A stretch of 64,000 nt of DNA from Paenibacillus_E sp040812395. GTDB taxonomy: Bacteria; Bacillota; Bacilli; Paenibacillales; NBRC-103111. Made by a program: the position numbers and the translations under genes. The notes under the pieces were generated by a model that made no database searches, was not told where the DNA came from, and was given only the letters and a program-made list of their open reading frames with translations. The stretch lies in assembly GCF_040812395.1 (NCBI RefSeq), contig NZ_JBFNXH010000011.1, positions 124,001 through 188,000 on the forward strand. The letters run 5' to 3'. The stretch's first letter is position 1, and every line of letters starts with the position of its first letter. This document shows, in pieces, positions 7,942 to 16,873 of the stretch.

Positions 7942-9033
7942 TTGCGAATATTAATCATTGCGCCTGAACAAATCCCGGTCCCTCCTCCTGTTGGCGGATC
8001 TGTGGAACATTGTATCTATCAAATTGCCAAAAAAATGCCTACTCAACACCAGGTTACGATTGTTAGCCGATGGCGTTCAGGCTATCCGAAAAAAAGCGTT
8101 ATTGGGCATGTAACCATTCTGCGTGTCGCCGGAACAACGAAAACTTCTTATTTAAGTCAGGTCATTCGTTTGATTCGAGGACAACAATACGACTTTATTC
8201 AGATCGATAATCGTCCTCGATTTATTCATGCGGTTCGAAAAGTTTTCCCGTCAACGCGCATTTCGGTCTTTTTACACTCGACAACGTTTATCTCTCCCCC
8301 AATGACTTCAATCAAACAAGCGAATGCTGATTTCAAAGGCGCGAACCTGATCATTGGCAACAGCCGCTCGCTAAATAACCATTTAATCAAAACGTTTCCA
8401 TCCCACAGTCATAAAGTTCGGTTTGTTCATCTGGGTGTTGATTGGCATCAATTTCACCCTCGCCAAAAGCATAAAACGAAAAAAGACTTCGTGATTTTAT
8501 TTGCCGGACGGCTGATTCCCCGTAAAGGAATCCCTGTGCTCATGAAAGCGACAAAAATCGTAAGGAAAACTGTCCCCCATGCGAAGTTAGTGATTGCGGG
8601 AGGCACTGGACGTCCACCATATAAAGAATATTTGAAAAAGCTAGCGGCTTCGCTTCAAATTCCAGTTACGTTTAGAGGTTATGTATCCCGCGGTCAAATG
8701 CCGAATTTCTACGCTTCGGGGGACTGTTTTGTATGTCCGTCTCAAGGCCATGAAGCATTTGGACTCGTCAATGTCGAAGCGATGGCTTCTGGCATTCCAA
8801 CGGTAGCTTCTCGGAACGGCGGTATTCCAGAGATTATCAAGCATCAGCACAACGGATTGCTGGTCACGAATTATCGCAGCCCAGAAGCATTTGCCAAACA
8901 GATTGCCATCATTGCCCAAAATAAAGAAAAAGCGAAGCGACTAGCGCACCAAGCCCTGCTGGATGTCCGGCGTAAGTTTAGTTGGCAGGTAACTGCAAGT
9001 AAGTTATCGCATTTGTATGCAAAGAAAAATTAA
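7942..9033 (+). CDS. Family 4 glycosyltransferase, spore coat protein CotSA-like
   Basis: A 363-residue GT-B protein. The N-terminal MRILIIAPEQIPVPPPVGGS matches the start style of Bacillus CotSA (KIALIATEKLPVPSVRGG as I recall it). The donor half has FAGRLIPRKGIPVLMKA near residue 188, FRGYVSRGQMPNFYASGDCF near 245, and the GT4 E-x7-E signature in GHEAFGLVNVEAMASGIPTV near 270. The start is a TTG with AAAGGTG nine bases upstream. The next gene starts 16 bp after its stop and encodes a YheC/YheD-like ATP-grasp protein, another spore-coat-associated family. I infer sugar addition to the coat or its polysaccharide during sporulation. Confidence 0.8.
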   Translation: MRILIIAPEQIPVPPPVGGSVEHCIYQIAKKMPTQHQVTIVSRWRSGYPKKSVIGHVTILRVAGTTKTSYLSQVIRLIRGQQYDFIQIDNRPRFIHAVRKVFPSTRISVFLHSTTFISPPMTSIKQANADFKGANLIIGNSRSLNNHLIKTFPSHSHKVRFVHLGVDWHQFHPRQKHKTKKDFVILFAGRLIPRKGIPVLMKATKIVRKTVPHAKLVIAGGTGRPPYKEYLKKLAASLQIPVTFRGYVSRGQMPNFYASGDCFVCPSQGHEAFGLVNVEAMASGIPTVASRNGGIPEIIKHQHNGLLVTNYRSPEAFAKQIAIIAQNKEKAKRLAHQALLDVRRKFSWQVTASKLSHLYAKKN

Positions 9034-9049
9034 CAATCGAGGTGCTTGG

Positions 9050-9811
9050 ATGAAAGTAACCCGCTCACGCACATTGGGCAGTAAATGGACGAAAACGAAG
9101 ATGCTTTTGGCGAATAAAGATCTAAGCCCATTTGTCCCTGAAACAAGGATATGGAGCGAAAGTAATCTATTCGCCATGTTAAAGAAGTATAAAATGGTTT
9201 ATATCAAACCCATTCACGGGTCATTCGGTCAAGGTGTCATTCGAGTCGAGCGGGGCGATGATGCCAAGTACCACTACAAAGTCGGTAAAATCACCCGCAC
9301 CTTTTTGACTTATCCTGCTCTCTTCAAATCCTTGCGTGCATCCAAATTAAATCGCGCATATTTGATTCAAAAAGGCATTCACTTATTAACCTATCAACAT
9401 CGAATTTTCGACGTGAGGCTCATGGTCCAGAAAAATCAAAAACAAAAATGGGAAGTAACCGGTTATATCGGCCGTGTTGCAGCTCCTAAAAAAATAGTGA
9501 CCAACTTCCATAGTAACGGCAATCCGCTGCCGCTCGAATTGTTGCTTGCCTCCTACTTCAATGAAAGTAAGAAAAAAGAATATCTCGATAAACTGACTCA
9601 ACTTGGCTATCAGATCGCTAAACAATTAGAGCGCAATGCTCCTAATTTCAAAGAAATTGGCGTAGATATTGGCATTGATCAACATTTAAAACCCTGGATT
9701 CTTGAAGTGAATACGGCTCCCGATCCATATATATTCAATGAGCTGCATGATAAACAGATGTTCTTCAAAGTTCTTCGATATGCCCGTTTTCACGGCAGAT
9801 TTTCTCGTTGA
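9050..9811 (+). CDS. YheC/YheD family ATP-grasp, endospore coat-associated
   Basis: About 253 residues from the ATG at 9050, chosen because GAGGTG lies six bases before it. ATP-grasp features are MVYIKPIHGSFGQGVIRVER (ATP-binding Lys and Gly-rich loop, about residues 51-70), FDVRLMVQKNQKQKWEVTGY (about 120-140), and the metal-binding end EIGVDIGIDQHLKPWILEVN (about 205-225, Asp/Glu/Asn ligands). The family is found in spore formers and linked to the coat, but the ligated substrate is unknown to me. It is translated from the same message as the CotSA-like gene and followed by a strong terminator at 9837. Confidence 0.8.
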   Translation: MKVTRSRTLGSKWTKTKMLLANKDLSPFVPETRIWSESNLFAMLKKYKMVYIKPIHGSFGQGVIRVERGDDAKYHYKVGKITRTFLTYPALFKSLRASKLNRAYLIQKGIHLLTYQHRIFDVRLMVQKNQKQKWEVTGYIGRVAAPKKIVTNFHSNGNPLPLELLLASYFNESKKKEYLDKLTQLGYQIAKQLERNAPNFKEIGVDIGIDQHLKPWILEVNTAPDPYIFNELHDKQMFFKVLRYARFHGRFSR

Positions 9812-9836
9812 AAAGCATGCGAGTTCATAAACTTGA

Positions 9837-9859
9837 GGGAGAACGTCGTTCTCCCTTTT
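9837..9859 (+). terminator. Intrinsic terminator of the spore-coat operon
   Basis: GGGAGAACG, a single T, then CGTTCTCCC and TTTT. A perfect 9-bp stem that ends the plus-strand CotSA-like/ATP-grasp transcript. Confidence 0.85.
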
Positions 9860-9915
9860 GCTGTGTCTCCCCAAATACATTCGTATAACCATTGACATCA
9901 ATGATCTGCCTTATC

Positions 9916-10905
9916 TTATCGGGAATTTTCCCAAATCCCCTTAATAGCTTGAGCATCACCAGACTTACCTGCATGCGGGAGCTGGTACATATCTTCCAAT
10001 GTACGAAGTACATTCATATGCGTGATGGGTTGATCGAATTGACCCGTTTTCACCATGGGACCCACAAAAAGTGTAGGAATGTGGTTTTTTTTGGATGAAT
10101 CGTCCTCATCCCATGTTAGTATAAAAAGGCTATTATGGCTTTTTGCCCACTGAACATAGGGGTCCACATGAGATTTCAGCCAATCGTCCGCAGTTTTTAT
10201 CGTTCCGTCATGCATGTCATTATCCATATTGGGGATTACGAAAGAGACCGTAGGCAGCTTACTGAAATCCGATGGAAAACTGTCCAAAGGCATATTCATC
10301 TCTTTCGGAACATTGGTGAAGTTAACCCAAGGGCTATGTTTTCGTCCGTACTGATGATTCGTGCATACGGTTGAACCCACCGAAGGAAGATCCTCCGAGT
10401 AGCCTCCGAATGTATAATTCGCTTGCAACAATTCGCTTGCCAGGTTGGTTGTCTTAAAGTTATGTCCGCAAGAATCATCCTTTACGCCTTGGTCAGAACC
10501 AGAGAAAAGAATCAAATAATTAGGCTGACTCGGATGAGTAACCGCATAGGATTGTGAAAAAAAAGCACTTTGTTGGGATAAGGCGTTCATATAGGGTGCC
10601 GACTTGTTGCCAATTATTTTCTCGAAAGAGTGGTTTTCCTCGACAACGATGACAACATGGTCTGGTTTGGGCACTTCTCCCACAATTGGAGTGGCCTGCG
10701 GGCTCACCGCTACTTTTGGCGATGGAGCTTGACTTTGAACTGGTGGTTGCGACGGTATCGAAGCCGTATCATGATTCGTCGGTTGCTTCGTACTGACAGG
10801 AGCATCAGTTGCCGTTGGCTGTGCCGATTCTTCACTTGCTGTTTGTGAACAAGCTGTTAAAAGGATCGCCATCAATAAGAGACAATATGATTTCTTCAAA
10901 CTCAT
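9916..10905 (-). CDS. Lipoprotein phosphoesterase (phospholipase C / acid phosphatase-like)
   Basis: About 329 residues from the ATG at 10905 with GGAAGG five bases upstream; a GTG six bases earlier is also possible. A signal peptide with lipobox LLTAC gives a lipid-anchored mature protein, followed by a Pro/Thr/Gln-rich linker to about residue 80. The catalytic part matches the phosphoesterase (PF04185) family: VVEENHSFEKIIG near 90, AVTHPSQPNYLILFSGSDQG near 118, and ILTWDEDDSSKKNHIPTLFV near 265 with the metal-ligand Asp and His. The family includes phospholipase C and acid phosphatases; the substrate here is not defined. It follows the BcrC-like phosphatase by 15 bp, so both may act on extracellular phosphate esters. 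Confidence 0.85.
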   Translation of the reverse strand: MSLKKSYCLLLMAILLTACSQTASEESAQPTATDAPVSTKQPTNHDTASIPSQPPVQSQAPSPKVAVSPQATPIVGEVPKPDHVVIVVEENHSFEKIIGNKSAPYMNALSQQSAFFSQSYAVTHPSQPNYLILFSGSDQGVKDDSCGHNFKTTNLASELLQANYTFGGYSEDLPSVGSTVCTNHQYGRKHSPWVNFTNVPKEMNMPLDSFPSDFSKLPTVSFVIPNMDNDMHDGTIKTADDWLKSHVDPYVQWAKSHNSLFILTWDEDDSSKKNHIPTLFVGPMVKTGQFDQPITHMNVLRTLEDMYQLPHAGKSGDAQAIKGIWENSR

Positions 10906-10920
10906 CCACACCTTCCGTGT

Positions 10921-11505
10921 CTACAACTTAGAAGATTCTATCGAATGCTCTTTTAATTGCAAAAATGGAAACCATTTTCGATAAAGCTTTAAAATGAACT
11001 GAGTGAAAGGATCCAACTTACGTTCAGCTCGAATGACAATGAATGCTGCCAACAGAGCCACAAGGGCACCGCCAGCAATATCTGCGGGATAATGAACACC
11101 TACGAATATTCTACCTAAGCCCATGAAAATAGACAAACCAAATAAACCGATCCCCCATTTTCGGTTCGTACGCCATATGGCAAAAGCAAGTGAAAATGTT
11201 CCCAGCGCATGGTCGCTTGGAAATGAAGAGTCAGCAACATGGGGAATCAGTTGGTGGGCAGCAGGATCGACCATAAATGGACGTGGATGTGTGTAAAAAC
11301 TGCTGATCAGGAATCCGAATATGAGCGCTAAACAAGCGCTGAACACAGCATGAATCGTTGATTTATGATTCCCTTTGAACCAGTATACAAGCAGAAACAC
11401 GACCAAAACGTATTGAACATTTTGCGAAAATGTTGCCATAAACCAATCCAGGGCGTGAAATTGTCCTGCATACCGATTTAGTAATGTAAATAAAGTCTCA
11501 TTCAT
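10921..11505 (-). CDS. PAP2 family phosphatase, BcrC-like undecaprenyl-diphosphatase
   Basis: A 194-residue protein with about five transmembrane segments and the three PAP2 motifs: THPRPF near residue 72 (reduced K-x6-R-P motif), SFPSDHALGTF near 92 (catalytic His), and GLGRIFVGVHYPADI near 128 (Arg and His nucleophile). Size and the SFPSDH motif resemble BcrC/YbjG enzymes, which dephosphorylate undecaprenyl diphosphate on the outer face of the membrane and give bacitracin tolerance. A lipid phosphatase of different specificity is possible. It is the first gene of a pair with the lipoprotein phosphoesterase. Confidence 0.8.
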   Translation of the reverse strand: MNETLFTLLNRYAGQFHALDWFMATFSQNVQYVLVVFLLVYWFKGNHKSTIHAVFSACLALIFGFLISSFYTHPRPFMVDPAAHQLIPHVADSSFPSDHALGTFSLAFAIWRTNRKWGIGLFGLSIFMGLGRIFVGVHYPADIAGGALVALLAAFIVIRAERKLDPFTQFILKLYRKWFPFLQLKEHSIESSKL

Positions 11506-11687
11506 GGGGTCTACCTACTTTCTTTGCCATTTTAACTTGTAGATGTATCTAGCAATCTTTTCACCTTTCAAAGTATACTTTCATAAGATGAGAGCTTTAT
11601 GAGAATTGACGCAATCCCCAATGGTCCTATACGGTCTGCGTATCACCAATTTGAGACGAATAGACATACGTACATTCCCCGTTTACT

Positions 11688-12434
11688 CTAGACTTCTTTA
11701 CGATCGAATTTATAGTAGCCAAGTGTAAAAAATAACATACAGCTGGATACTAAGAATAAAGTTGTTGTCAACAGCTTACCCGTCGAAACGGTTCGGCTCA
11801 GCCATAACATATGCCAATCCGTATAGGATATCGGTGAAAATGCCGCGAATGCGCTGAACAAAAAAGGGGCAATTTTAGCCGCGGCGTACAGCACGATCGC
11901 GAACACCATGAACCCGCCAGCTGTCTTAAAAAACTGAGCCGTACATACAAAGAGCGCCGAAAGAGCAATCATGGAGATCAGAGCGGCTGCGTAAGCTTTG
12001 CAAATACCGAAAAAACTTATAAAATCAGCCGATGTTCCAGCAAATAGATTGCATATCGATGTCACAACCCATAGAAGAACTAGTAAAACAGCGATAGCAG
12101 TACCTAAAGCGGCAACTTTGGTGCTGAAAACTTGAAACCGGGAATTTGGACGCAGCAACGCAAGTTTCAAAGTGCGCGATGCGTATTCATTCGGGAATAT
12201 ATCGCCAACAACTGTCAGGATAAAGAGAGGAATCCAGATACCGGTATAAATAGAAAGCATCTCAATCGGAAACGAAGGGCTTACAGCAAGAAGTCCCAGA
12301 AAGGGCTGCAGGGCGTTAAGCGATATCGCCAAAATGATGGGAAGCAAAACCGAGCATATACCGAATACGATTATTTTCTTTCGATACCACAAGAGAGACA
12401 GTTCATTCATGAAACCTGCTTGCCATCTACGCAT
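11688..12434 (-). CDS. ABC-2 type exporter permease
   Basis: A 248-residue membrane protein with about six hydrophobic segments: IIVFGICSVLLPIILAISL near residue 20, then a P-N-E-Y-A-S-R-T-L-K-L-A-L-L-R segment near 88. The latter is the conserved amphipathic loop of ABC-2 exporter permeases (form 'EYRxGTLKLLLxxP'). The start at 12434 has AAGGAGG upstream and overlaps the ATPase stop by 8 bp, a coupled exporter pair. The cargo is unknown; similar pairs include bacitracin- or lantibiotic-type self-protection and Na+ exporters. No sensor kinase or antibiotic cluster is adjacent. Confidence 0.85.
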   Translation of the reverse strand: MRRWQAGFMNELSLLWYRKKIIVFGICSVLLPIILAISLNALQPFLGLLAVSPSFPIEMLSIYTGIWIPLFILTVVGDIFPNEYASRTLKLALLRPNSRFQVFSTKVAALGTAIAVLLVLLWVVTSICNLFAGTSADFISFFGICKAYAAALISMIALSALFVCTAQFFKTAGGFMVFAIVLYAAAKIAPFLFSAFAAFSPISYTDWHMLWLSRTVSTGKLLTTTLFLVSSCMLFFTLGYYKFDRKEV

Positions 12435-13164
12435 GTTTGAGAACCTCCTTCGTCAGCTGCAGTTCATCGATGTAGAATTGCTCCAGCGATTGATTGCTTT
12501 GTAAAAGTTCGGACACGTAGCCTTCTCGTTTTAAGTTTCCTTGGGCCATAATACCAACTCGATTGCATAGCTGCTCAAGCTCGTGAATCATATGGCTCGA
12601 AATAATGAAAGTAGTTCTTTGTTGTTCGGAGAACTGTTGAATCAACCTGCGGAACATCACTGTTCCTTCAATATCCATGCCATTTGTCGGTTCGTCCAAA
12701 ATTACCAACTTTGGTTTAGGCAATAACGCTGCGGCAAGCGCTAATTTCTGTTTCATGCCGGTCGAGAAGCCTTTAATTTTCTCTTTCCGAACCTTTACAA
12801 GACCTACTATTTCCAGCATTTCGTCAATCCTCGTAGCAAACACATCCGGGTAAAACCTCGCTACCAGCTGCAGATATTGCTGCGCGGACAGAAACTCATG
12901 AAAATCAGCGGATTCGATCATGCATCCGACATGCTGCATGCCGTGTACATAATTATGTGAAATATCCGCTCCAAACAAATGAATTGTTCCGCGATCCGCT
13001 CGAATCAAACCTGTAATCAGCTTCAGAAATGTGGTTTTTCCAGCACCATTAGGCCCGAGCAAGCCATACACATCACCTTCACGCAGTTGTAGGCTAATAT
13101 CACGTATTCCCCTTTCATTCCGATACTGCCTGCTTAGCTGCTTTGTTTCTAAAATGATATTCAA
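12427..13164 (-). CDS. ABC exporter ATP-binding protein (BcrA/NatA type)
   Basis: I place the start at the TTG at 13164, six bases after GGAGGTG, giving about 245 residues; upstream in-frame ATGs lack sites. Walker A is GPNGAGKTT, the Q-loop region is GCMIESADFHEFLSAQ, the signature is KGFSTGMKQKLALAAALL (an FSTGM variant typical of BcrA-type exporters), Walker B is LVILDEPTNGMD and the switch His is SSH. It overlaps the permease start by 8 bp. It hydrolyses ATP to drive export through the partner permease. An 89-bp gap separates it from the secreted protein upstream, so a three-gene transcript is likely. Confidence 0.9.
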   Translation of the reverse strand: MNIILETKQLSRQYRNERGIRDISLQLREGDVYGLLGPNGAGKTTFLKLITGLIRADRGTIHLFGADISHNYVHGMQHVGCMIESADFHEFLSAQQYLQLVARFYPDVFATRIDEMLEIVGLVKVRKEKIKGFSTGMKQKLALAAALLPKPKLVILDEPTNGMDIEGTVMFRRLIQQFSEQQRTTFIISSHMIHELEQLCNRVGIMAQGNLKREGYVSELLQSNQSLEQFYIDELQLTKEVLKHA

Positions 13165-13253
13165 AGGTGACACCTCCATGTTTCTTTCATGTTGCAGCAG
13201 ATAGGCTTTCTGTCGAAAACCTATCCGCTGGGTCAAACTGGATAACGCATCAA

Positions 13254-14177
13254 TTACTCATTATCGTCGTGATTTTTTCCTTCATGACCATGCTTTTGCA
13301 AGGTCTGTACCGTTTTGCCAGTCAAATCAATGGTGTCAGGCGTAGTGCTGTTATATCCGGACATATCGGCTTGCAGATGAAGTGTTACCTTATGCGCAGT
13401 ACCACTATCGTCCTTCCCTGATACTGTGAGGTCAGCCTCTTGATGTTGAATAAAGTTGGAAGCATCCACTGTCGCTTTGATCACAACATTTTCAATCTTA
13501 ATATCTTGTGACAACTGAGGCGCTGCATCTTTCAGAAGATCCTTTTGGAACAATTGCGGCTCCGGCTTGTTGTCATCTTTTTGCTCCCTGTCATCTTTAT
13601 GTTTCGTTGCTTCTTTAATAGCAATCGGAGCGATCGCGTTAATGACAGTTGGGATTTGAGCGTTGTCTAACTGAATCGAAATATCTTTCGATCCATCTGA
13701 CTTGTTATCAACGGCTACGTAGTCTTTCAGATTCCCCACCAGAGCGTCTATGACTGTTTCGACCTGCGCAGAAAGTTGACCATCCTCTGTCGTTTTTTCT
13801 TTTTTATTCTTCTCTTTGCCCTCTTGCTTCACGTAATAAACATCGCTGCTGGCCGATTTCATGACCGTTTGGCCTTCTTGCTTGTATACGCTCAATGATT
13901 GCTGGGTGCCATTTACTGTCACGTTTGCATTTCCGCTTGCGGTTTTCCCAGCTACGTTCACCTTGAAAACGCCGTTTGCACTCACGAGGTTATTTCCATT
14001 GTCCTGCAGAGAAGCCGAGGCTTGTACCGCTACATTTTGGACCGCCTTCGTGTTTTTCAGTGCTGATTTATAGGCATCGTACCCTGAAGTACTTGCCATT
14101 GCACTGAAACCTGTTGTAACCATCACGATGCTGCTTATCCCAACTGCGCTACCCAATACTAACCATTTCTTTTTCAT
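13254..14177 (-). CDS. Secreted hypothetical protein upstream of ABC exporter
   Basis: A 307-residue protein with a clear signal peptide (MKKKWLVLGSAVGISSIVMV, cleavage likely near AMAS). The mature part has beta-rich repeats of the type VFKVNVAGKTASGNANVTVN and LTVSGKDDSGTAHKVTLHLQ, a charged Lys/Glu/Asp stretch near residue 195, and a charged C-terminus ending HDDNE. I do not assign a family with confidence; it resembles extracellular proteins of the DUF6612/LppX-like type. The ribosome site AGGAGG is strong. Its position directly upstream of the ATPase and permease suggests it works with that exporter or senses the envelope. Confidence 0.7.
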   Translation of the reverse strand: MKKKWLVLGSAVGISSIVMVTTGFSAMASTSGYDAYKSALKNTKAVQNVAVQASASLQDNGNNLVSANGVFKVNVAGKTASGNANVTVNGTQQSLSVYKQEGQTVMKSASSDVYYVKQEGKEKNKKEKTTEDGQLSAQVETVIDALVGNLKDYVAVDNKSDGSKDISIQLDNAQIPTVINAIAPIAIKEATKHKDDREQKDDNKPEPQLFQKDLLKDAAPQLSQDIKIENVVIKATVDASNFIQHQEADLTVSGKDDSGTAHKVTLHLQADMSGYNSTTPDTIDLTGKTVQTLQKHGHEGKNHDDNE

Positions 14178-14301
14178 TTGTTCCTCCTAAAAGTGAATGA
14201 ATTGGACTACAGGGTAATCATAGGCATGAAAAATGAAAGTCTGGTGAAACAATTCTTAAATATTTCTTAAATTGAAAAGTGATGCCTCTCTCACTGGAAA
14301 T

Positions 14302-14332
14302 AAAAAAAGCAGGTGAGAATTTCCCACACTGC
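14302..14332 (-). terminator. Intrinsic terminator of the GT4 gene
   Basis: On the minus strand GCAG-TGTGGGAAATTCTCACC-TGC is followed by seven T. It lies 10 bp after the stop of the 14342-15436 gene. Confidence 0.8.
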
Positions 14333-14341
14333 ACTTTGTCT

Positions 14342-15436
14342 TTACTGGTATTTCATATATACTTCAAGCAGTTTGGAACCAATCCAGTTGATAGAAAATT
14401 TACTCCCCACTGTTTGCTTGCCAAATTCACCTAATAATTGAGCCATCTTGGGGTTATTCAATATTCTTTCGCAGTCCCTCGAAAGATTTGCAACGGTTAT
14501 GGGAGCAGCGGTTCCGTGATCACCGAAGTGATTGTGAATGATTTGATTTATGTTTTCAGGTTCTACTACACCGCAATATCCTTTAACTCCCACCGCTACA
14601 ACCGGTCTCGCACATGCCATTGCTTCAAGGGCAACGCGTCCGGTTCCTACCACAACATCGGCTGCATAATAGGCATTTTGTACGTTTGATAAAGCTGGAC
14701 GAATAAATATGGCTTGTCTGCCAAGACGGCGATTGATTACGTTAGCAAGTCTTATGAGTCTTAATCGATAAGATAAACCTGGGCCAAATAAAATAGCCAT
14801 AAAATTAGGATTCTTTTTAGCAATGATCTCTGCTGCCAAAATCACTTTTCTAGCTATATGGTATTTATCAAATGAAAATCTTCCGGCATAAACAAGTATT
14901 TGGGCTGTTCGCGGTAAGCGAAGCGTCATTCTACATTTATTTTTCTCAGAAATCGAACTAAATATGGACGTATCAATACCATTAGGAATCATGTGTATGT
15001 TATGTTTAGGTATTTTAAATTCATCATTCAGCCATTCTGATAATTGCGGTGAAACCGTAATGATCTTTTTTGCAACTTTGGACATCGCTAGTACGGCATT
15101 ACGATCAAGATAAGTACCATGTACGGAAGCAATAAAGGGAATATGAAGTTTTCTAGATAATGTTGCTACATCATAAAACGACTTTGAATCATGTGCATGA
15201 ATAAGGCTATATCCTCCATTCGCAATTATCGAGGATAGCGAGGATGCTCTTTTTTCAGCACCTATGGGAAGCAAATGCACAGAAATTCCAGCTCTTTCAA
15301 AAGAATTAACAAGTGGGCCTTTCTTAGCTGCAACGCCAACTTCAACTCCTTTTGATAGTAAATATCGTGAGATAGAAAGAATGTATTTCTCAGTTCCCCC
15401 TATATTCAGCCGTGAAACGATCATTAGCACCTTCAT
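14342..15436 (-). CDS. Family 4 glycosyltransferase
   Basis: A 364-residue GT-B protein. N-terminal MKVLMIVSRLNIGGTEKYIL is the typical acceptor-domain start with the GGTE loop. The donor domain has LVYAGRFSFDKYHIARKVI near residue 185, and VVVGTGRVALEAMACARPVV near 263, in which the first Glu of the E-x7-E signature appears replaced (GTGRVALE). The protein may therefore bind donor differently or be less active. It is a single gene with its own terminator, not obviously part of the spore cluster. The sugar acceptor is unknown; cell-envelope or exopolysaccharide glycan is the usual role. Confidence 0.8.
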   Translation of the reverse strand: MKVLMIVSRLNIGGTEKYILSISRYLLSKGVEVGVAAKKGPLVNSFERAGISVHLLPIGAEKRASSLSSIIANGGYSLIHAHDSKSFYDVATLSRKLHIPFIASVHGTYLDRNAVLAMSKVAKKIITVSPQLSEWLNDEFKIPKHNIHMIPNGIDTSIFSSISEKNKCRMTLRLPRTAQILVYAGRFSFDKYHIARKVILAAEIIAKKNPNFMAILFGPGLSYRLRLIRLANVINRRLGRQAIFIRPALSNVQNAYYAADVVVGTGRVALEAMACARPVVAVGVKGYCGVVEPENINQIIHNHFGDHGTAAPITVANLSRDCERILNNPKMAQLLGEFGKQTVGSKFSINWIGSKLLEVYMKYQ

Positions 15437-15576
15437 ATAACCATCCTCATCTACTAAATATTTTTAACATTTTACTAGATGATATAAAGTATGTAATCGT
15501 TCTGTTTTAGGAGACGGCACTTAAGGGCTTCATGTGAAGCAAATGACTCTACTTAGGCCATTTATTTCGTGCCATA

Positions 15577-15635
15577 TTGACAAATTGGATGATAATGAAT
15601 ATCATTTGCATTATCTGAAAATGATTATCATTATT
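15577..15635 (+). promoter_or_regulatory. Promoter with two Fur boxes
   Basis: TTGACA (15577-15582), a 17-bp spacer and TATCAT (15600-15605) form a sigma-A promoter. GATAATGAATATCATTTGC (15591-15609) overlaps the -10, and GAAAATGATTATCATTATT (15617-15635) lies just downstream. Both match the Fur consensus GATAATGATAATCATTATC closely. Iron-replete repression of the PepSY gene at 15672 is expected. Confidence 0.85.
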
Positions 15636-15671
15636 AAATGGCATTGGAATAACATACCGGAGGGGTCATCT

Positions 15672-16793
15672 TTGCGAAAAATTGTTTTAACCATTCATTT
15701 GTTTCTCAGCTTAATTCTTGGGCTCTTTGTTGTAGTCACTTGTACAACTGGCAGCCTTCTAATGATCGAACCCGATGTTGAACGGCTGTTTCATCCTATT
15801 GCTCAGCAACCAACACCTGGAGATGTTGGCGTCAAGGTCATTCAGCAGCAGGCTGATGCAATGAATCCAGATTTGAAATCGGATCGGATCGAATGGCCAG
15901 CCCAGGATGGGTTCTACCATATCCACCTTACCAAGGATGGCGGCAAGGATGCCGGTCTCGTCTATGCGGACCCTGGCACAGGCGAAGTCTTTGGCGAGGT
16001 ACAGCAAGAACGTCGTGAACCTTTCGCGACCATTTATAGCCTGCACCGCTATTTTTTACTGACCAATGTGATAGGCAAAACGCAGGCCGCTTTCTTCGTC
16101 GGATATCTAGGCATCGGATTGCTGCTCATCCTGCTGACAGGCGCATATTTATGGTGGCCTGGCCTTCGAAAATGGGCTCTTGGTTTTCGAGTCATTCGGA
16201 ATCGCGGTAAACTTGCCCATAATATGAGTCTACATAAAATGATTGGAATTATATCCATTCCAGTGCTGCTGATTATCACACTGACTGGTGTCGTTAATGC
16301 TTATGAGAAATCGCTTCCTGTTTGGATTGGGTTTAAAGCAAAGGAAGAAATACCTGCATCAGCATTGCAATCCAAAAGCAAAGATAAACCAATTCTTACT
16401 GCTGAACATGTTGTTGATATGATTAAGAAGTCTTACCCGGACAGTAAGATAACCAAAATCCAGCTTCCCCAGAAACCTGGACAGACTTTTCAAGTTGGTC
16501 TGAAAGAAGGGTTCGGCGCTTCAACAAATAGCAACAGCACGGTCTATATGGATGCCTCTACCGGAGATATTTTGTATAAAACAAACCCAGATCTCGCCAT
16601 TAATCTTTACAACACATGGAGAAAGGGACTTCATTTTGCGACTTGGGGCGGGGAAGCTGCTAAGCTGGTCTACTTTGTATTCGGTATGATGCCTCTCATA
16701 TTAATGTTTACTGGAATTATCATGTGGCAACTAAAGGCACGTGCTCGCAAAAGAAATAACAAGAAAAAAACTGCTGATGCAATTGCCGCATAA
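15672..16793 (+). CDS. PepSY-associated membrane protein, iron-regulated
   Basis: About 373 residues from the TTG at 15672, chosen because GGAGGGG lies six bases upstream; earlier in-frame ATGs fall inside the promoter and Fur boxes. Four transmembrane segments: IVLTIHLFLSLILGLFVVVT at the start, AAFFVGYLGIGLLLILLTGA, ISIPVLLIITLTGVV, and the last near the C-terminus. PepSY-type extracellular regions lie between them. The HLFLSL, SLHRY, LHKMIG and GLHFATWGG histidines fit the PepSY_TM family, some members of which are heme-binding ferric-siderophore reductases. Fur control supports a role in iron acquisition; reductase activity is inferred. Confidence 0.85.
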   Translation: MRKIVLTIHLFLSLILGLFVVVTCTTGSLLMIEPDVERLFHPIAQQPTPGDVGVKVIQQQADAMNPDLKSDRIEWPAQDGFYHIHLTKDGGKDAGLVYADPGTGEVFGEVQQERREPFATIYSLHRYFLLTNVIGKTQAAFFVGYLGIGLLLILLTGAYLWWPGLRKWALGFRVIRNRGKLAHNMSLHKMIGIISIPVLLIITLTGVVNAYEKSLPVWIGFKAKEEIPASALQSKSKDKPILTAEHVVDMIKKSYPDSKITKIQLPQKPGQTFQVGLKEGFGASTNSNSTVYMDASTGDILYKTNPDLAINLYNTWRKGLHFATWGGEAAKLVYFVFGMMPLILMFTGIIMWQLKARARKRNNKKKTADAIAA

Positions 16794-16814
16794 CCAAACA
16801 AATCTGTACACGAA

Positions 16815-16846
16815 AAAGCACCGCGGAAGCTTATGCGCGGTGCTTT
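16815..16846 (+). terminator. Intrinsic terminator of the PepSY gene
   Basis: AAAGCACCGCG, a 10-nt loop, then CGCGGTGCTTT. An 11-bp stem starting 21 bp after the stop at 16793. Confidence 0.8.
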
Positions 16847-16873
16847 AACTTTTTCAAAAAATAGATAATGACC

